Below the pieces are notes generated by a model that saw only the letters and a list, made by a program, of their open reading frames with translations, did no database searches and was not told the DNA's origin. A DNA stretch of 53,729 nt from Desulfobulbaceae bacterium (GTDB lineage Bacteria; Desulfobacterota; Desulfobulbia; Desulfobulbales; SURF-16). Each line of letters opens with the position of its first letter. Positions within the stretch are counted from its first letter, which is position 1. Position numbers and translations under genes: made by a program. This document shows, in pieces, positions 43,069-52,567 of the stretch. The DNA is taken from the NCBI GenBank assembly GCA_002868945.1, contig PKTX01000017.1, positions 1 through 53,729 on the forward strand, read 5' to 3'.

Positions 43069-44847
43069 ATGAGCCATCTTCTCAATGCACAGGAGGCGCG
43101 AGAAAAGCGCGAACTTGCAGAGAAATTGAAACAGGCCGAAAAAGAGGCGCGTCGCAAGGCGATCAGGGAGCGTCCTCGTTTCAGGGGCCTGCAGATCAGG
43201 CCCACGGCATCCATTTACGATGATGCCGAAACACGGGAGCCGGGTGACGGCAACTGGGTGGGCTTTGGTTTTGATCTCCACCCGCAGGTGACCTTGGCCT
43301 CCTCCCTGCTGCTCTTCTTCTTTATCCTCTTAACCCTGATGTTCCGCGAGCAGGCTGCTGATATTTTCAGCGCAAGCCTGGCCTTTATTACCGCCAACTT
43401 CGGCTGGTTCCTCGTTCTGGCCGCCAATGCCTTTATTCTGGCGGCCTTCTACTTTGCCTTCAGTCGCTTCGGCACTATCACCATCGGCGGCAATGAGGCA
43501 AAGCCGGAGTTCTCCACCCTGGCCTGGTTTGCCATGCTGCTCAGTGCCGGCATGGGTATCGGGCTCATGTTCTGGAGCGTGGGAGAGCCCATGTACCACT
43601 ACAGTTCGCCATCGCCCATGTTTGCCGGGGTGGAAGGCGGCACACCGGAGGCGGCCCGGGCCGCCATGGGTATTACCTATTTCCACTGGGGTCTGCATCC
43701 CTGGGGCATCTATGCCATTGTCGGTCTCGGTCTTGCCTTCTTTGCCTATAACCGTGGTCTGCCCCTGACCATTCGTTCCATCTTTTACCCGATCATCGGC
43801 AACCATATTTATGGATTCTGGGGCAATGTCATTGATGTCCTCTCCGTTCTGGCCACTCTCATGGGCCTGGCCACCTCGCTGGGTCTCGGCGTCCAGCAGA
43901 TAAATGCCGGCCTCAATTTCCTCTTTGGTCTGGAGGTCAGCGTCCTTTCCCAGGTCATTTTGATTGCTATTATCACCGGTGTTGCCGCCCTGTCGGTCAT
44001 GTCCGGCCTGGACGGTGGTGTCAAGCGTTTGAGTCAATGGAATATGGCTCTGGCCGGTCTCTTTGTGCTTTTCTTGCTGATCGTCGGGCCGACGGTCTAT
44101 ATTCTCAGCGGCTTTACCCAGAATTTCGGTTTTTATCTCGCCAAGTTGCCCGAGGTCAGCCTCTGGACCGAGACCTTTCGCGACACTAACTGGCAAGGCT
44201 CCTGGACCGTTTTTTACTGGGCCTGGTGGATTTCCTGGTCGCCCTTTGTGGGGATGTTTATTGCCCGTATCTCCAAGGGCCGGACGGTGCGGGAGTTTGT
44301 CCTGGGCGTCATGTTGATTCCCACCCTGCTATCCTTTATCTGGATGTCGGTATTCGGCGGCTCCGCCCTCTATATCCAGGCATCCGGCGCCGCCGACATT
44401 GTCAAGGCCGTGCAGGAGAATGTCGCCACAGCCCTCTTTGCCATGCTGGAATACTTTCCGCTGACCGGCCTGCTCTCCGTGGTCGGCATTGTCCTGATCA
44501 CCGTCTTTTTTGTCACCTCTTCGGATTCCGGTTCACTGGTGGTGGATCATCTGACCTCGGGCGGCAAGCTGGACTCGCCGGTGCCGCAGCGGGTCTTCTG
44601 GGCGGTGATGGAAGGTGTTATTGCCGCGGTTCTACTCATCGGCGGCGGCCTGGCCACCCTGCAGACCGCCGCGGTTGCCACGGGTCTGGTTTTTGCCGTG
44701 GTGCTGCTTTTTATCATTTATGCCCTCTATCTCGGTTTCAGTCAGGAGCTTTTTGTCGAGGATGCCGTGCAGCGGAAGCTGAAGGCTGTTAAAGAGGATC
44801 ATCGCCTCTCCATTGCCGTGGAACAGGCCGTTGATGAGGCCACCTGA
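43069..44847 (+). CDS. BCCT-family transporter (betaine/carnitine/choline type)
   Basis: A 592-aa membrane protein with 12 expected helices. The N-terminal cytoplasmic tail of about 80 residues is charged and helical. Family signatures: SAGMGIGLMFWSVGEP, the WAWWISWSPFVGMFIARIS segment (substrate Trp box and the scaffold of helix 8), and FFVTSSDSGS. Such transporters import quaternary ammonium solutes with sodium or protons. A Shine-Dalgarno GAGGAGAG precedes the ATG. A porin gene follows 43 bp after it and may share its transcript. Substrate is not certain. Confidence 0.93.
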   Translation: MSHLLNAQEAREKRELAEKLKQAEKEARRKAIRERPRFRGLQIRPTASIYDDAETREPGDGNWVGFGFDLHPQVTLASSLLLFFFILLTLMFREQAADIFSASLAFITANFGWFLVLAANAFILAAFYFAFSRFGTITIGGNEAKPEFSTLAWFAMLLSAGMGIGLMFWSVGEPMYHYSSPSPMFAGVEGGTPEAARAAMGITYFHWGLHPWGIYAIVGLGLAFFAYNRGLPLTIRSIFYPIIGNHIYGFWGNVIDVLSVLATLMGLATSLGLGVQQINAGLNFLFGLEVSVLSQVILIAIITGVAALSVMSGLDGGVKRLSQWNMALAGLFVLFLLIVGPTVYILSGFTQNFGFYLAKLPEVSLWTETFRDTNWQGSWTVFYWAWWISWSPFVGMFIARISKGRTVREFVLGVMLIPTLLSFIWMSVFGGSALYIQASGAADIVKAVQENVATALFAMLEYFPLTGLLSVVGIVLITVFFVTSSDSGSLVVDHLTSGGKLDSPVPQRVFWAVMEGVIAAVLLIGGGLATLQTAAVATGLVFAVVLLFIIYALYLGFSQELFVEDAVQRKLKAVKEDHRLSIAVEQAVDEAT

Positions 44848-44890
44848 CACGACTGGTCGGCATTATCTTTTGCCGACAGGGAGGAGCACA

Positions 44891-46240
44891 ATGAGAAAAT
44901 ATTATAGGATGGGGGCCATGGCTGTGGCCCTCTGGGCCTTCATAAGCCTGCCGGCCGATCTGGCCGCCCAAGAGGGAGACACCCTGCATCTTCTCCGGGA
45001 GATTCGCGCCCTGAAGGAGCAGGTGGCGGAACTGGAAACCCTTAAAAGGCGCATCCATGAGCTGGAGGCCCGGCTCAGCGCCCAGGCTGCCCGGGAGGAG
45101 CAGCCGGCCGTGGCAGAGGCAGCTGAGGCGCCTGCCGAGTCGGACAGCGATTATCTTGATGTGGGCGGCGCCGTGCGTTTTAATTATCTCTATCAGGATT
45201 GGAACAGCGCCAACAAGGAGCGTGGCGGCGATTTTGACCTCGACACCTTTCGTCTTAATGTGGATGCCTCCTACAAGGATGTCCTGCTCTCGGCCGAATA
45301 CCGTTTCTACGGCGACGGCGCCGGTGGGGAAAATTATCATATGCTCCATCACGGCTGGTTTGGTTATGACTTCAGCGACAGTGTTCAGGCCCAGCTCGGC
45401 GTCACCCAGGTGCCCTTCGGCATTCTGCCCTATGCCTCCCACAATTTTTTCTTTTCGTTGCCATACTATGTCGGGCTGGAGGATGATTATGACGCCGGCC
45501 TCAAGCTTGTCTATGATAAGGCGCCCTGGAACGTGCAGCTCGCCTTCTTCAAGGGTTCCGAGTATGGCGCCACCAACAGTGAGCGCTACTCCTATGATGT
45601 GGTGCATGCCGATTATGACGGCGACGGCTTTAATGAGTATGCCGATGAGGAGAGCAACCAGCTCAATGTGCGGCTGGCCTATACTTTTGAGCATGGCGAC
45701 AGCGGCAGCACGGAGCTGGGGCTTTCCGGCCAGGTGGGCCAGCTCTACAACAGCATCAGCGACGCAAACGGCAGCCGGGTTGCCGGCGCCCTTCACCTGA
45801 GGAGCAGCTTTCAGCGCTGGAACCTGATGCTGGAGGCCCTCCGCTATCAGTATAACCAGGACAACCCGCCGGGCCTTGATGACCGTTTTGTCGTCATGGG
45901 GGCCTATGATTTTCCCTACAAGGTGGCCCGGGCCGGCAATATCTATATGATCGGTCTCAGCTACGCGCTGCCGGTTAATTGGGGGCCGATCAGCGAGCTC
46001 ACCTTTTACGATGATTTTTCCATCCTGAAGAAAGATGGCAAGGGATATGCCGACTCCCGGCAGAATGTCCTGGGTATGGCGGTGTCGGCCGGCCCGCTCT
46101 ACACCTATATCGACTTTGCCATGGGGAAGAATCATCCCTGGCTTGGTCCCGGCTGGACCGATTCCCTGGCCCAGGGTGATCCTGCCGCTGATGACGAGTG
46201 GCACACGCGCTTTAACATCAACTTCGGCTACTACTTTTGA
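44891..46240 (+). CDS. phosphate-selective porin O/P-like outer-membrane protein with coiled coil
   Basis: 449 aa from the ATG at 44891, behind AGGGAGGAGC. Signal peptide (YRMGAMAVALWAFISLPADL), then a coiled-coil segment (LLREIRALKEQVAELETLKR) of the kind that trimerises porins near peptidoglycan. The rest alternates as a barrel with an FDLDTFRLNVDASY turn, GVTQVPFGILPYA and a terminal aromatic strand FNINFGYYF. It resembles OprO/OprP-type porins. Adjacent BCCT suggests solute uptake across both membranes, but no specificity is visible. Confidence 0.85.
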   Translation: MRKYYRMGAMAVALWAFISLPADLAAQEGDTLHLLREIRALKEQVAELETLKRRIHELEARLSAQAAREEQPAVAEAAEAPAESDSDYLDVGGAVRFNYLYQDWNSANKERGGDFDLDTFRLNVDASYKDVLLSAEYRFYGDGAGGENYHMLHHGWFGYDFSDSVQAQLGVTQVPFGILPYASHNFFFSLPYYVGLEDDYDAGLKLVYDKAPWNVQLAFFKGSEYGATNSERYSYDVVHADYDGDGFNEYADEESNQLNVRLAYTFEHGDSGSTELGLSGQVGQLYNSISDANGSRVAGALHLRSSFQRWNLMLEALRYQYNQDNPPGLDDRFVVMGAYDFPYKVARAGNIYMIGLSYALPVNWGPISELTFYDDFSILKKDGKGYADSRQNVLGMAVSAGPLYTYIDFAMGKNHPWLGPGWTDSLAQGDPAADDEWHTRFNINFGYYF

Positions 46241-46245
46241 TGGCC

Positions 46246-46331
46246 TCGTAAAAAGCAAGGTATGGCCATCGGCACAGTGCCTATCCTGCCGGTTTCACGT
46301 CATGATCTTGGGCTGCCAACGACTTTTTACG
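46246..46331. other. long inverted repeat downstream of the porin gene
   Basis: CGTAAAAAG (46246-46254) and CTTTTTACG (46323-46331) are perfect inverted arms about 68 bases apart. The same CTCGTAAAAAG start occurs near 1679. It may be a transcription terminator with a large loop or a short repeat remnant; no tight hairpin forms. Confidence 0.35.
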
Positions 46332-46528
46332 GGATCCTCACTTTTGAGGGAGTTGCCCAAAGGTCGGTCGCCACTTTGGTGCGCCACATTGCCTCGTGAC
46401 TGCGGTGTAGTGGACGACGGCGCAGGCCGCGAAATGTGCGGCACCATTTTTTTGAGCTGCTTGTGGTGCATCAGGCTGCCAGGATTGTTGAAAAAATTGC
46501 CAGAAGGCCTCTGGCTGTGGTACTGATA

Positions 46529-46544
46529 GATAATAATCCTTATC
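46529..46544 (+). promoter_or_regulatory. Fur-like inverted repeat before the hybrid kinase
   Basis: GATAATAATCCTTATC contains the inverted pair GATAA / TTATC spaced by six bases, which resembles the GATAATGATAATCATTATC Fur consensus only partially. It lies 40 bp upstream of the kinase ATG. Weak on sequence alone. Confidence 0.3.
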
Positions 46545-46584
46545 ATTCGTAACCATGCAGATCAACCCTGGCAACTGAACGTCC

Positions 46585-49305
46585 ATGCTTTTAAAATTCT
46601 TTACTCGTTTCAGCCTGAAAAGCAGCCTGGTCCTGGCCTTGCTTCTTGTCGGGGTGCTGCCCCTGCTCTGTTTTATCGCAATTAATCTACCCAGTGTTGC
46701 CGCAAAGGTTGATCAGCTTGCTCGTCTGGAAGGGGTGCATGCCCTGGAGGAAGAGGTGGCCCTGCTGGCCAAAACCATTGAGCATCGTCGCGCGGATCTG
46801 CGCACCATCACCGCCCTGCCTGGGGTGGCCGACCTCTTTTCCGATCCGGCTGAAAGCCGTCTGCCTTTCCGGGCCATTAAACAACGTATCGGCCTCATGT
46901 TCCAGCGCTGGCAAGCGCCTGGTTCCGGGGTGGAAAAGGTTGTCATGTTTGATGCGGCAGCCACGCTGGTGGGCCTCTGGCCCCTGAACGGCACGGCTGC
47001 CGCGCAGCCGGCAGCCGAGGCTGTGCCGGCAGCGGCGGTGGTCGCAGAGTGGCTTGCCGAAAGCAGGTTGGTTCCACTGGATCAGGTCTTTGTGGCTGAT
47101 GTGAAACAGGAGTTTCTGGATCAAGAGCAGCGTCATACCCATTTCCCCAAGGTAACCCTGGGGATTCCCGGCAAGAATAAGAAGGGGGAGTACGGCGGCG
47201 CTGTCTTCATGGAGCTTTCCCTGGCGCCTTTTGTCGACACTGTCCCCTATGACTTCATTATCACAGGCGGCGGCCGGGTTCTGCACCGTTTTGAGGCTCA
47301 GCACAATCATGGCGGCAAGGTCGGCCATGTGCACGACAACGGCCTGGAGGCGGCGGAGTATGCCGATCTTCTCAGGGTCGATACCGACAAGGCCTATCTT
47401 GTTTTGCCCTCTCCCAAAGGCGGTAAGGTGGTCTTTGTTAAGATCATCGATGATTTTCACCGGGAACATACAGTCTGGTTGGCCCATGCCATGCCGAGCG
47501 GTAAACTGGCGGGCTGGTTTGACAAGATTCTACTGCGTTTTGGCCTCATCTTTATCCTGCTTGTTGTCTTTGTTCTTGCCCTGGCCCTGACTTTTGCCCA
47601 GAAGACCGAACGGATGCGACGCCAGTTGGTCGATGGTCTCACACGTCTGGTGCGGCAACAGCAACCCCTGGCACTGGGCTGGTCCTGGCCCGCCGAGGTC
47701 AAGGAGCTGGGCCGTGACCTGGAGGTGCTGGCCCGATCCCTTATTGAGTCGGAAGAGAATCTGCGTCGCAATGAGCGTTTCCTGCGCAGTATCCTGAACG
47801 GCATCCAGGACGGTATTTCCGTGCATGACAGTTCCTTTACTATTCTGCAGACCAATCGCTGCATGGAGGAGTGGTACAAGGAAAAGCTTCCCCTGGTGGG
47901 TAAGAAATGTCACGAGGTCTACTATGATCGGCAGATCCCCTGTGATCTCTGTCCGAGTCGCGAGGCCATGAACAGTGGCGTCTTGCATCGTGGTGAGTTG
48001 CAGGGCCGCGATCAGCACGGCAGGGAACGCTGGCTGGAGGTCTTCGCCTATCCCATGTTTGATGAGGAGGGGCATGTCTCCCATGTGGTGGAATTTCTGC
48101 GTGATGTGACGACTCGGAAGCAGACCGAGGCGGAACGTGACAGCCTGGCCGATCAGCTGACCTTCTCCCAGAAGATGGAGGCGGTGGGGACCCTGGCCGG
48201 GGGCGTGGCCCATGACTTCAACAATATCCTGAGCGCCATAAACGGCTATGCTGAAATGTGTCTGCTCAAGATGGAGCAGGACAACCCCTTTCGCAGCAAG
48301 ATTGCCACCATCCTTGAGTCGGGAAAGCGTGCCGCCCGTTTGACCCAGCAACTGCTGGCCTTCAGCCGCAAGCAGATCATCCATCCCCAGGAAATCGATG
48401 TTGCACAATCCCTGCAGGGCATCCGCAAGATGCTGGCCCGTATTCTCGGCGAGGATATCGACATCAATATAGTCATCGGCAGGAACCTCTGGCATGTCCA
48501 TGCAGATCAGACCCAGTTCGAACAGGTGATTATCAATCTGGCCGTCAATGCCCGTGATGCCATGCCCAGCGGCGGTAAACTGACCTTTGATGCCAAAAAC
48601 GTCACCCTGGATCAAGACTATGTGGAAAAGCATTATAAGATCGAGGGCGGCGATTATGTCCTGCTCGCTATTTCCGATAATGGCCAGGGCATGGATCGGC
48701 AGACCATGGCTAAGATTTTTGAACCCTTTTTCACCACCAAGGGCAAGGACAAAGGCACGGGTCTGGGCCTGGCCACGGTCTACGGTATTGTCAAACAAAA
48801 CAACGGTCATATCCTGGTCTATAGTGAGCCGGGGCAGGGAACCACCTTCAAGATCTACCTGCCGCGCCTGGTTGATGCCGGTCTGCCGAGTACGCCGCCC
48901 AGTGCCAAAGAGGAGATGGCCACGGGCTCGGAAACCATTCTGCTGGTGGAGGATGACGAGGTAGTGCGCACCATGACCGTGGAAATCCTCACCTCCCTGG
49001 GCTATTCGGTGCTGGAGGCGGTTGACGGTGAGGATGCGCTCTTGACCTGCAAACGGTATCATGGCCGCATTGAACTGCTGCTCACCGATGTGGTGATGCC
49101 GCGCATGAATGGTGCTGATCTGGCCATGAAGGTGCTGAAGCTGCGGCCTGACATTAAGGTGCTTTTCATGTCCGGCTATACCGATGATGCCGTGGTCAGG
49201 CATGGTATTCTCAAGGATCATGTCGCCTTTTTGCAGAAACCGGTGACACCCAACTTGTTGGCTCAGGCCCTGCGCACCATCCTGGACGACAATGACCCGG
49301 CCTGA
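46585..49305 (+). CDS. membrane hybrid histidine kinase with PAS and receiver
   Basis: 906 aa. Membrane helix near residues 14-34, a large periplasmic sensor of about 280 residues, and membrane helix near 315-336. A cytoplasmic PAS follows (about 395-510), containing [16 protein letters not shown], a Cys-x11-Cys-x2-Cys set typical of PAS domains in anaerobes. Phosphoacceptor histidine is in [11 protein letters not shown]; HATPase motifs are [17 protein letters not shown] and [11 protein letters not shown]-terminal receiver has TDVVMPRM. The periplasmic part has a His-rich GVEAQHNH-like stretch. Output goes partly to its own receiver; the next gene is a free response regulator. Confidence 0.92.
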   Translation: MLLKFFTRFSLKSSLVLALLLVGVLPLLCFIAINLPSVAAKVDQLARLEGVHALEEEVALLAKTIEHRRADLRTITALPGVADLFSDPAESRLPFRAIKQRIGLMFQRWQAPGSGVEKVVMFDAAATLVGLWPLNGTAAAQPAAEAVPAAAVVAEWLAESRLVPLDQVFVADVKQEFLDQEQRHTHFPKVTLGIPGKNKKGEYGGAVFMELSLAPFVDTVPYDFIITGGGRVLHRFEAQHNHGGKVGHVHDNGLEAAEYADLLRVDTDKAYLVLPSPKGGKVVFVKIIDDFHREHTVWLAHAMPSGKLAGWFDKILLRFGLIFILLVVFVLALALTFAQKTERMRRQLVDGLTRLVRQQQPLALGWSWPAEVKELGRDLEVLARSLIESEENLRRNERFLRSILNGIQDGISVHDSSFTILQTNRCMEEWYKEKLPLVGKKCHEVYYDRQIPCDLCPSREAMNSGVLHRGELQGRDQHGRERWLEVFAYPMFDEEGHVSHVVEFLRDVTTRKQTEAERDSLADQLTFSQKMEAVGTLAGGVAHDFNNILSAINGYAEMCLLKMEQDNPFRSKIATILESGKRAARLTQQLLAFSRKQIIHPQEIDVAQSLQGIRKMLARILGEDIDINIVIGRNLWHVHADQTQFEQVIINLAVNARDAMPSGGKLTFDAKNVTLDQDYVEKHYKIEGGDYVLLAISDNGQGMDRQTMAKIFEPFFTTKGKDKGTGLGLATVYGIVKQNNGHILVYSEPGQGTTFKIYLPRLVDAGLPSTPPSAKEEMATGSETILLVEDDEVVRTMTVEILTSLGYSVLEAVDGEDALLTCKRYHGRIELLLTDVVMPRMNGADLAMKVLKLRPDIKVLFMSGYTDDAVVRHGILKDHVAFLQKPVTPNLLAQALRTILDDNDPA

Positions 49306-49430
49306 AACCAGATCACCGGCCAGGACCCTTCTGTTTGGCAGAAGCGTGCTCCTGTGATAGCATCGACAAAAAGGGGCTTATTTGTTCGGTAGGAGGGTGT
49401 TGTGTGCATGAGCAGAGTCTGCCGGAGAGT

Positions 49431-49516
49431 GCCAAGGCGTCTCTGTGATCCGGTTTTGCCTTTTTGGGCAGGGCACAGGGGCGTGGGACCCTTTGGCACA
49501 GAGACGCCCTCTTGGC
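49431..49516. ncRNA. long intergenic hairpin
   Basis: GCCAAGGCGTCTCTGTG (49431-49447) pairs with CACAGAGACGCC plus TTGGC (49497-49516, one 3-base bulge) around a 49-base loop, giving 17 bp of strong GC-rich stem. No reading frame runs across it, and no T run follows. It might be a structured RNA or a repeat hairpin. No known RNA family recognised. Confidence 0.4.
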
Positions 49517-49530
49517 CAGAAAGGCAATAG

Positions 49531-49695
49531 ACCATCTTGAATAATTGCTGATTTGCCCATTTTTTTCGGCGCTACGAAAATAAAAATCCTCACATGTGCC
49601 CGATATGCTCCGATTTTTATTTTCTATGCTTCTCAAATGCGAACAGGTAAGCCAGCGGAGCGAGACTCCGAAATATCTAATTATTCAAGATATCC
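49531..49695. repeat. family A repeat, full copy A5
   Basis: 165 bp from ACCATCTTGAATAATTG to AATTATTCAAGATATCC, with the CGGCGCTACGAAAATAAAAA and TATTTTCTATGCTTCTCAAA modules, but the CTGCACCCCAAGGG block shortened. It lies between the kinase and the response regulator, 27 bp before the regulator's start. Confidence 0.85.
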
Positions 49696-49721
49696 TATAA
49701 TGTAAGCAGCTATTCAGCCTG

Positions 49722-50393
49722 GTGCCGAAAATGACTAAAACCACCCAAAGCCATACAGCCATGCCGGAGAGCCAGTCAAAAGGTGTAATTCTTATTGTCG
49801 ATGATCAGCCGGTGAGCCTCAGGCTTCTGCTGGCCTTTATGGAGCGGCAGGGCTTCACCGTGCTGGTGGCCGCCAGTGGCGAGGAGGCCCTGGCCGTTAT
49901 AGGGGAGACCAGACCAGATCTCATTCTCCTTGATGTCCTGATGCCTGCTCTGAACGGCTTTGATATTTGCCGCCTGCTGAAGGAGCAGGAGGAGACAGCG
50001 GATATTCCGGTTATCTTTGTAACGGCCCTGACCAATCTTGAGGATAAGGTCAAGGGTTTTGCGGCAGGAGGGGTCGATTATGTCACCAAGCCCTTTCAGC
50101 ACCAGGAGGTTCTGGCCCGGGTCGTGACCCATCTGAATCTGGCCCGGCTGCGTAAGGAGCTGGAGTCAAAGAATCGGCAGTTGCAGACCGCCCTTGATGA
50201 AATACGACAGCTTGCCGGTATTGTGCCCATCTGTGCCAAGTGCAAGAAAATACGCAACGATGAAGGCTACTGGCAGCAGGTGGAGAAATTCATAAATACC
50301 CACACCGGGGCGGAATTTACCCATAGCTATTGCCCCGACTGTTATGACGGCGAGATGCGTGAACTTCGCAGACTGCGCCGAGAATCCGAATGA
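49722..50393 (+). CDS. response regulator with C-terminal Cys-rich (zinc-ribbon-like) output
   Basis: 223 aa from a GTG at 49722 (in-frame ATG at 49731). The receiver spans about residues 20-140: VDDQPVSLR, phospho-Asp in LLDVLMPAL, the Thr in VTALTN and Lys in VTKPF. After a coiled-coil linker the C-terminus has GIVPICAKCKKIRNDEGYW and HSYCPDCYDGE, two CxxC knuckles of a zinc-ribbon-like module seen on many Desulfobacterota regulators. No DNA-binding helix-turn-helix is present, so output is probably protein interaction. The upstream kinase is the likely partner, although a family A repeat separates them. Confidence 0.85.
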   Translation: MPKMTKTTQSHTAMPESQSKGVILIVDDQPVSLRLLLAFMERQGFTVLVAASGEEALAVIGETRPDLILLDVLMPALNGFDICRLLKEQEETADIPVIFVTALTNLEDKVKGFAAGGVDYVTKPFQHQEVLARVVTHLNLARLRKELESKNRQLQTALDEIRQLAGIVPICAKCKKIRNDEGYWQQVEKFINTHTGAEFTHSYCPDCYDGEMRELRRLRRESE

Positions 50394-50486
50394 CATGGCA
50401 AGCCAAAAAATGTATGTGTCCAAGGGGTGTCGGGTGGCGCTGCAGGCAGATTGCCGGAAAATATGGGAAATATCAGGAGGAGTGTA

Positions 50487-50846
50487 ATGGATATACGGGA
50501 CACGAGGGTGGCAGTCGCCATGACCGCCACCATATCGGACGGCAAATTCGCCTTTGAGGGTAGTGTCGAAGATGTTTCCAGGACCGGTTTCAAGATGACT
50601 GATATCCCGGCCAAGTTTGACCCTGAATCCTCTGACTGTACGGCGGTGATTAACGGCAAGACCAGGAGTTATAAATTCGCCGTCCGCCCCACCTGGTCCA
50701 GCGAAGAGGGGATCTCGCAGGTGGTGGGTTTTGAGATTATCTCTCCACCGGTGGAGTGGATCGACCTTCTTGACTCCCTTGATCCGGACGGTAAATTGGT
50801 CTTTCTTGAGTTTGAGGAAGATGAAGCAACGGGCCGGGATGGCTAG
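50487..50846 (+). CDS. PilZ-domain c-di-GMP receptor
   Basis: 119 aa from the ATG at 50487, behind AGGAGGAG. It starts with RDTR in place of the usual RxxxR c-di-GMP motif, and GSVEDVSRTGFKM gives the D/NxSxxG motif, the second part of the PilZ binding site. Single-domain PilZ proteins act as soluble receptors that control motility or secretion. A GGDEF cyclase (19861) and a response regulator (49722) lie in the same window. Its stop codon overlaps the stop of the convergent TM2 gene (CTAG shared). Confidence 0.85.
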   Translation: MDIRDTRVAVAMTATISDGKFAFEGSVEDVSRTGFKMTDIPAKFDPESSDCTAVINGKTRSYKFAVRPTWSSEEGISQVVGFEIISPPVEWIDLLDSLDPDGKLVFLEFEEDEATGRDG

Positions 50847-51247
50847 CCTCTGTAGGAGGCGTTCAGCTCCGAGATCTGCCTGTTGAGAGTCCAGAAGTCA
50901 TAAAGATAGCCCAGTCCGAAGAGGCCGCCGGTGAGCAGGTAGAGAAGGCCGGTGAACCATTTGCCCATATACATGCGGTGGATGCCCAGGATGCCGAGAA
51001 AGGTCAACAGGATCCAGGCCGCCGTATAATCCACCACCCCCGCCTCGAAACGCAGATCTGCCTGGCGGTCCATGCCGGGGATCAAAAAAAGATCGATAAG
51101 CCAGCCTATGCCCAGCAGCCCCAGGGTGAAGAGGTAAATCGTCCCTGAAATGGGCTTGCCGTAATAAAAACGGTGGGAGCCGGTGAAGCCGAAGATCCAG
51201 AGGATATAACCGATGGTCTTGCTATGCGTATCATTGATCGGGCGCAT
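50843..51247 (-). CDS. double TM2-domain membrane protein
   Basis: 134 aa from the ATG at 51247, behind GGAGGGAGAGG (minus strand). Two TM2 repeats: residues about 12-60 (GFTGSHRFYYGK...GWLIDLFL) and about 75-130 (GILGIHRMYMGK...GYLYDFW). Each has two helices joined by the Gx(H)RFY/M turn with a conserved Asp. TM2 proteins are of unclear function, often implicated in membrane organisation. The upstream frame to 51616 is not used, since it overlaps the TatT gene and lacks a start signal. Confidence 0.85.
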   Translation of the reverse strand: MRPINDTHSKTIGYILWIFGFTGSHRFYYGKPISGTIYLFTLGLLGIGWLIDLFLIPGMDRQADLRFEAGVVDYTAAWILLTFLGILGIHRMYMGKWFTGLLYLLTGGLFGLGYLYDFWTLNRQISELNASYRG

Positions 51248-51503
51248 GAACCTCTCCCTCCTGTTTTTCAGGTAAAGCCTATCAGCCGCTGCATAAGTGT
51301 GCTGTTTCTCTTTGACCGTCACGCGGCCACGGCCCGCGCGCTCTGCTCTGGTGCCGGGCGCGCGGGTCGCTTCTCTGGCATACTCATGTAAATAAACATG
51401 CAACAAAAAAAGTGGTACTGTCCAGATTTTTCCGTCAAATAGCGGGTGTGCGCGGGGCCCTCTCTCTGCTTGAACTTTTTTGTGGGACAGATATAGTAAG
51501 CAG

Positions 51504-52364
51504 ATGGCTACGAGGCGGAAAATAAAGGAAATCCTGGCGGCAATGGCCGGACTGCTCCTGTTGAGCGGTTGCTCCTCCCTGATTGTCACCAACGTCATGG
51601 AGCCCACCATCGACAATCTTCAGCAACAGAAGGATGTCGATCTGGTGTGCGAGGGGGCACCTTCCTTTTTGTTGATGCTCGACAGCATGCTCGCCTCTGA
51701 GCCCGACAATGTAAAGCTGCTCACCCTGGCCAGTCAGGCCTATGGCGCCTATACGGCGGCCCTGCACACCTGTGGCCGTCCGGAGCGGGCCGAGGTGCTG
51801 AGCGTCAAGGCCCGCGACTATGGCCTGGCCCTCCTGGGTCGCGTCGGGGCCTGTCAAGATAACAAGGCTGACCTGGATGAGCTGACCGTCAACCTTCGCC
51901 GTCTCGACAGCTCGGATGTGGCTTCCCTCTTCTGGGGCGGCTCTGGCTGGGCCACCTGGCTTCAGTTCCAACATGGGTCGCCTGAGGCCCTTGCCGATCT
52001 CCTACGTGTCGAGCAGATCATGCTCCGCGTCGTGGAGCTGGACGAGGGCTTTTACCATGGCGGGGCCCATCTCTTTCTCGGTATCTATTATGGCGGCCGG
52101 CCCCTTATGTTTGGCGGCAAGCCGGAGCTGGCCAGGCATCATTTCGACCGGGCCCTGGCCTTGAGTGATCGGCAGTTTCTGGCGGTTCAGGTTGCCTATG
52201 CCGGCAGCTATGCCCGGGCTGTTTTTGACGAGGAACTCTACCGGCGCCTCTTGGAGGAGGTCCTTGACTTTGATCTGGAGAACAGACCTGATCTCTATCT
52301 GATCAACCAGGTGGCCAAACGCCAGGCCCGGGACCTTTTGCAGGAGGCGGAGCAATATTTTTGA
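51504..52364 (+). CDS. TRAP transporter TatT-type lipoprotein (TPR component)
   Basis: 286 aa from the ATG at 51504. Signal peptide with lipobox LLLLSGCSS, so a lipoprotein. The mature protein is helical and TPR-like (LLTLASQAYGAYTAALH, GGKPELARHHFDRALALSD). It matches the TatT component that assembles with the periplasmic TRAP binding protein (TatP) in some bacteria. The DctP/TatP gene follows by 188-204 bp. The membrane permease DctQM should lie beyond the end of the window. Confidence 0.85.
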   Translation: MATRRKIKEILAAMAGLLLLSGCSSLIVTNVMEPTIDNLQQQKDVDLVCEGAPSFLLMLDSMLASEPDNVKLLTLASQAYGAYTAALHTCGRPERAEVLSVKARDYGLALLGRVGACQDNKADLDELTVNLRRLDSSDVASLFWGGSGWATWLQFQHGSPEALADLLRVEQIMLRVVELDEGFYHGGAHLFLGIYYGGRPLMFGGKPELARHHFDRALALSDRQFLAVQVAYAGSYARAVFDEELYRRLLEEVLDFDLENRPDLYLINQVAKRQARDLLQEAEQYF

Positions 52365-52567
52365 TGGCGTCGCAGGTAGCGTGGACGTGGCATACTCCTT
52401 TTTCCCCTGCGGCGTGGCGGTATCTCGGCAGCGGAATCATGTCGCGGTGGACGCTGCCGCAGCTTCGATACCGTTTTTTTGCACTGTTTTTCATTTAGTT
52501 CAGCGGCGGAGAGGCTGAGGGGAATCAAAAAATCCGCTTACAGCAAGAACATGTGGGGACGATTCTG

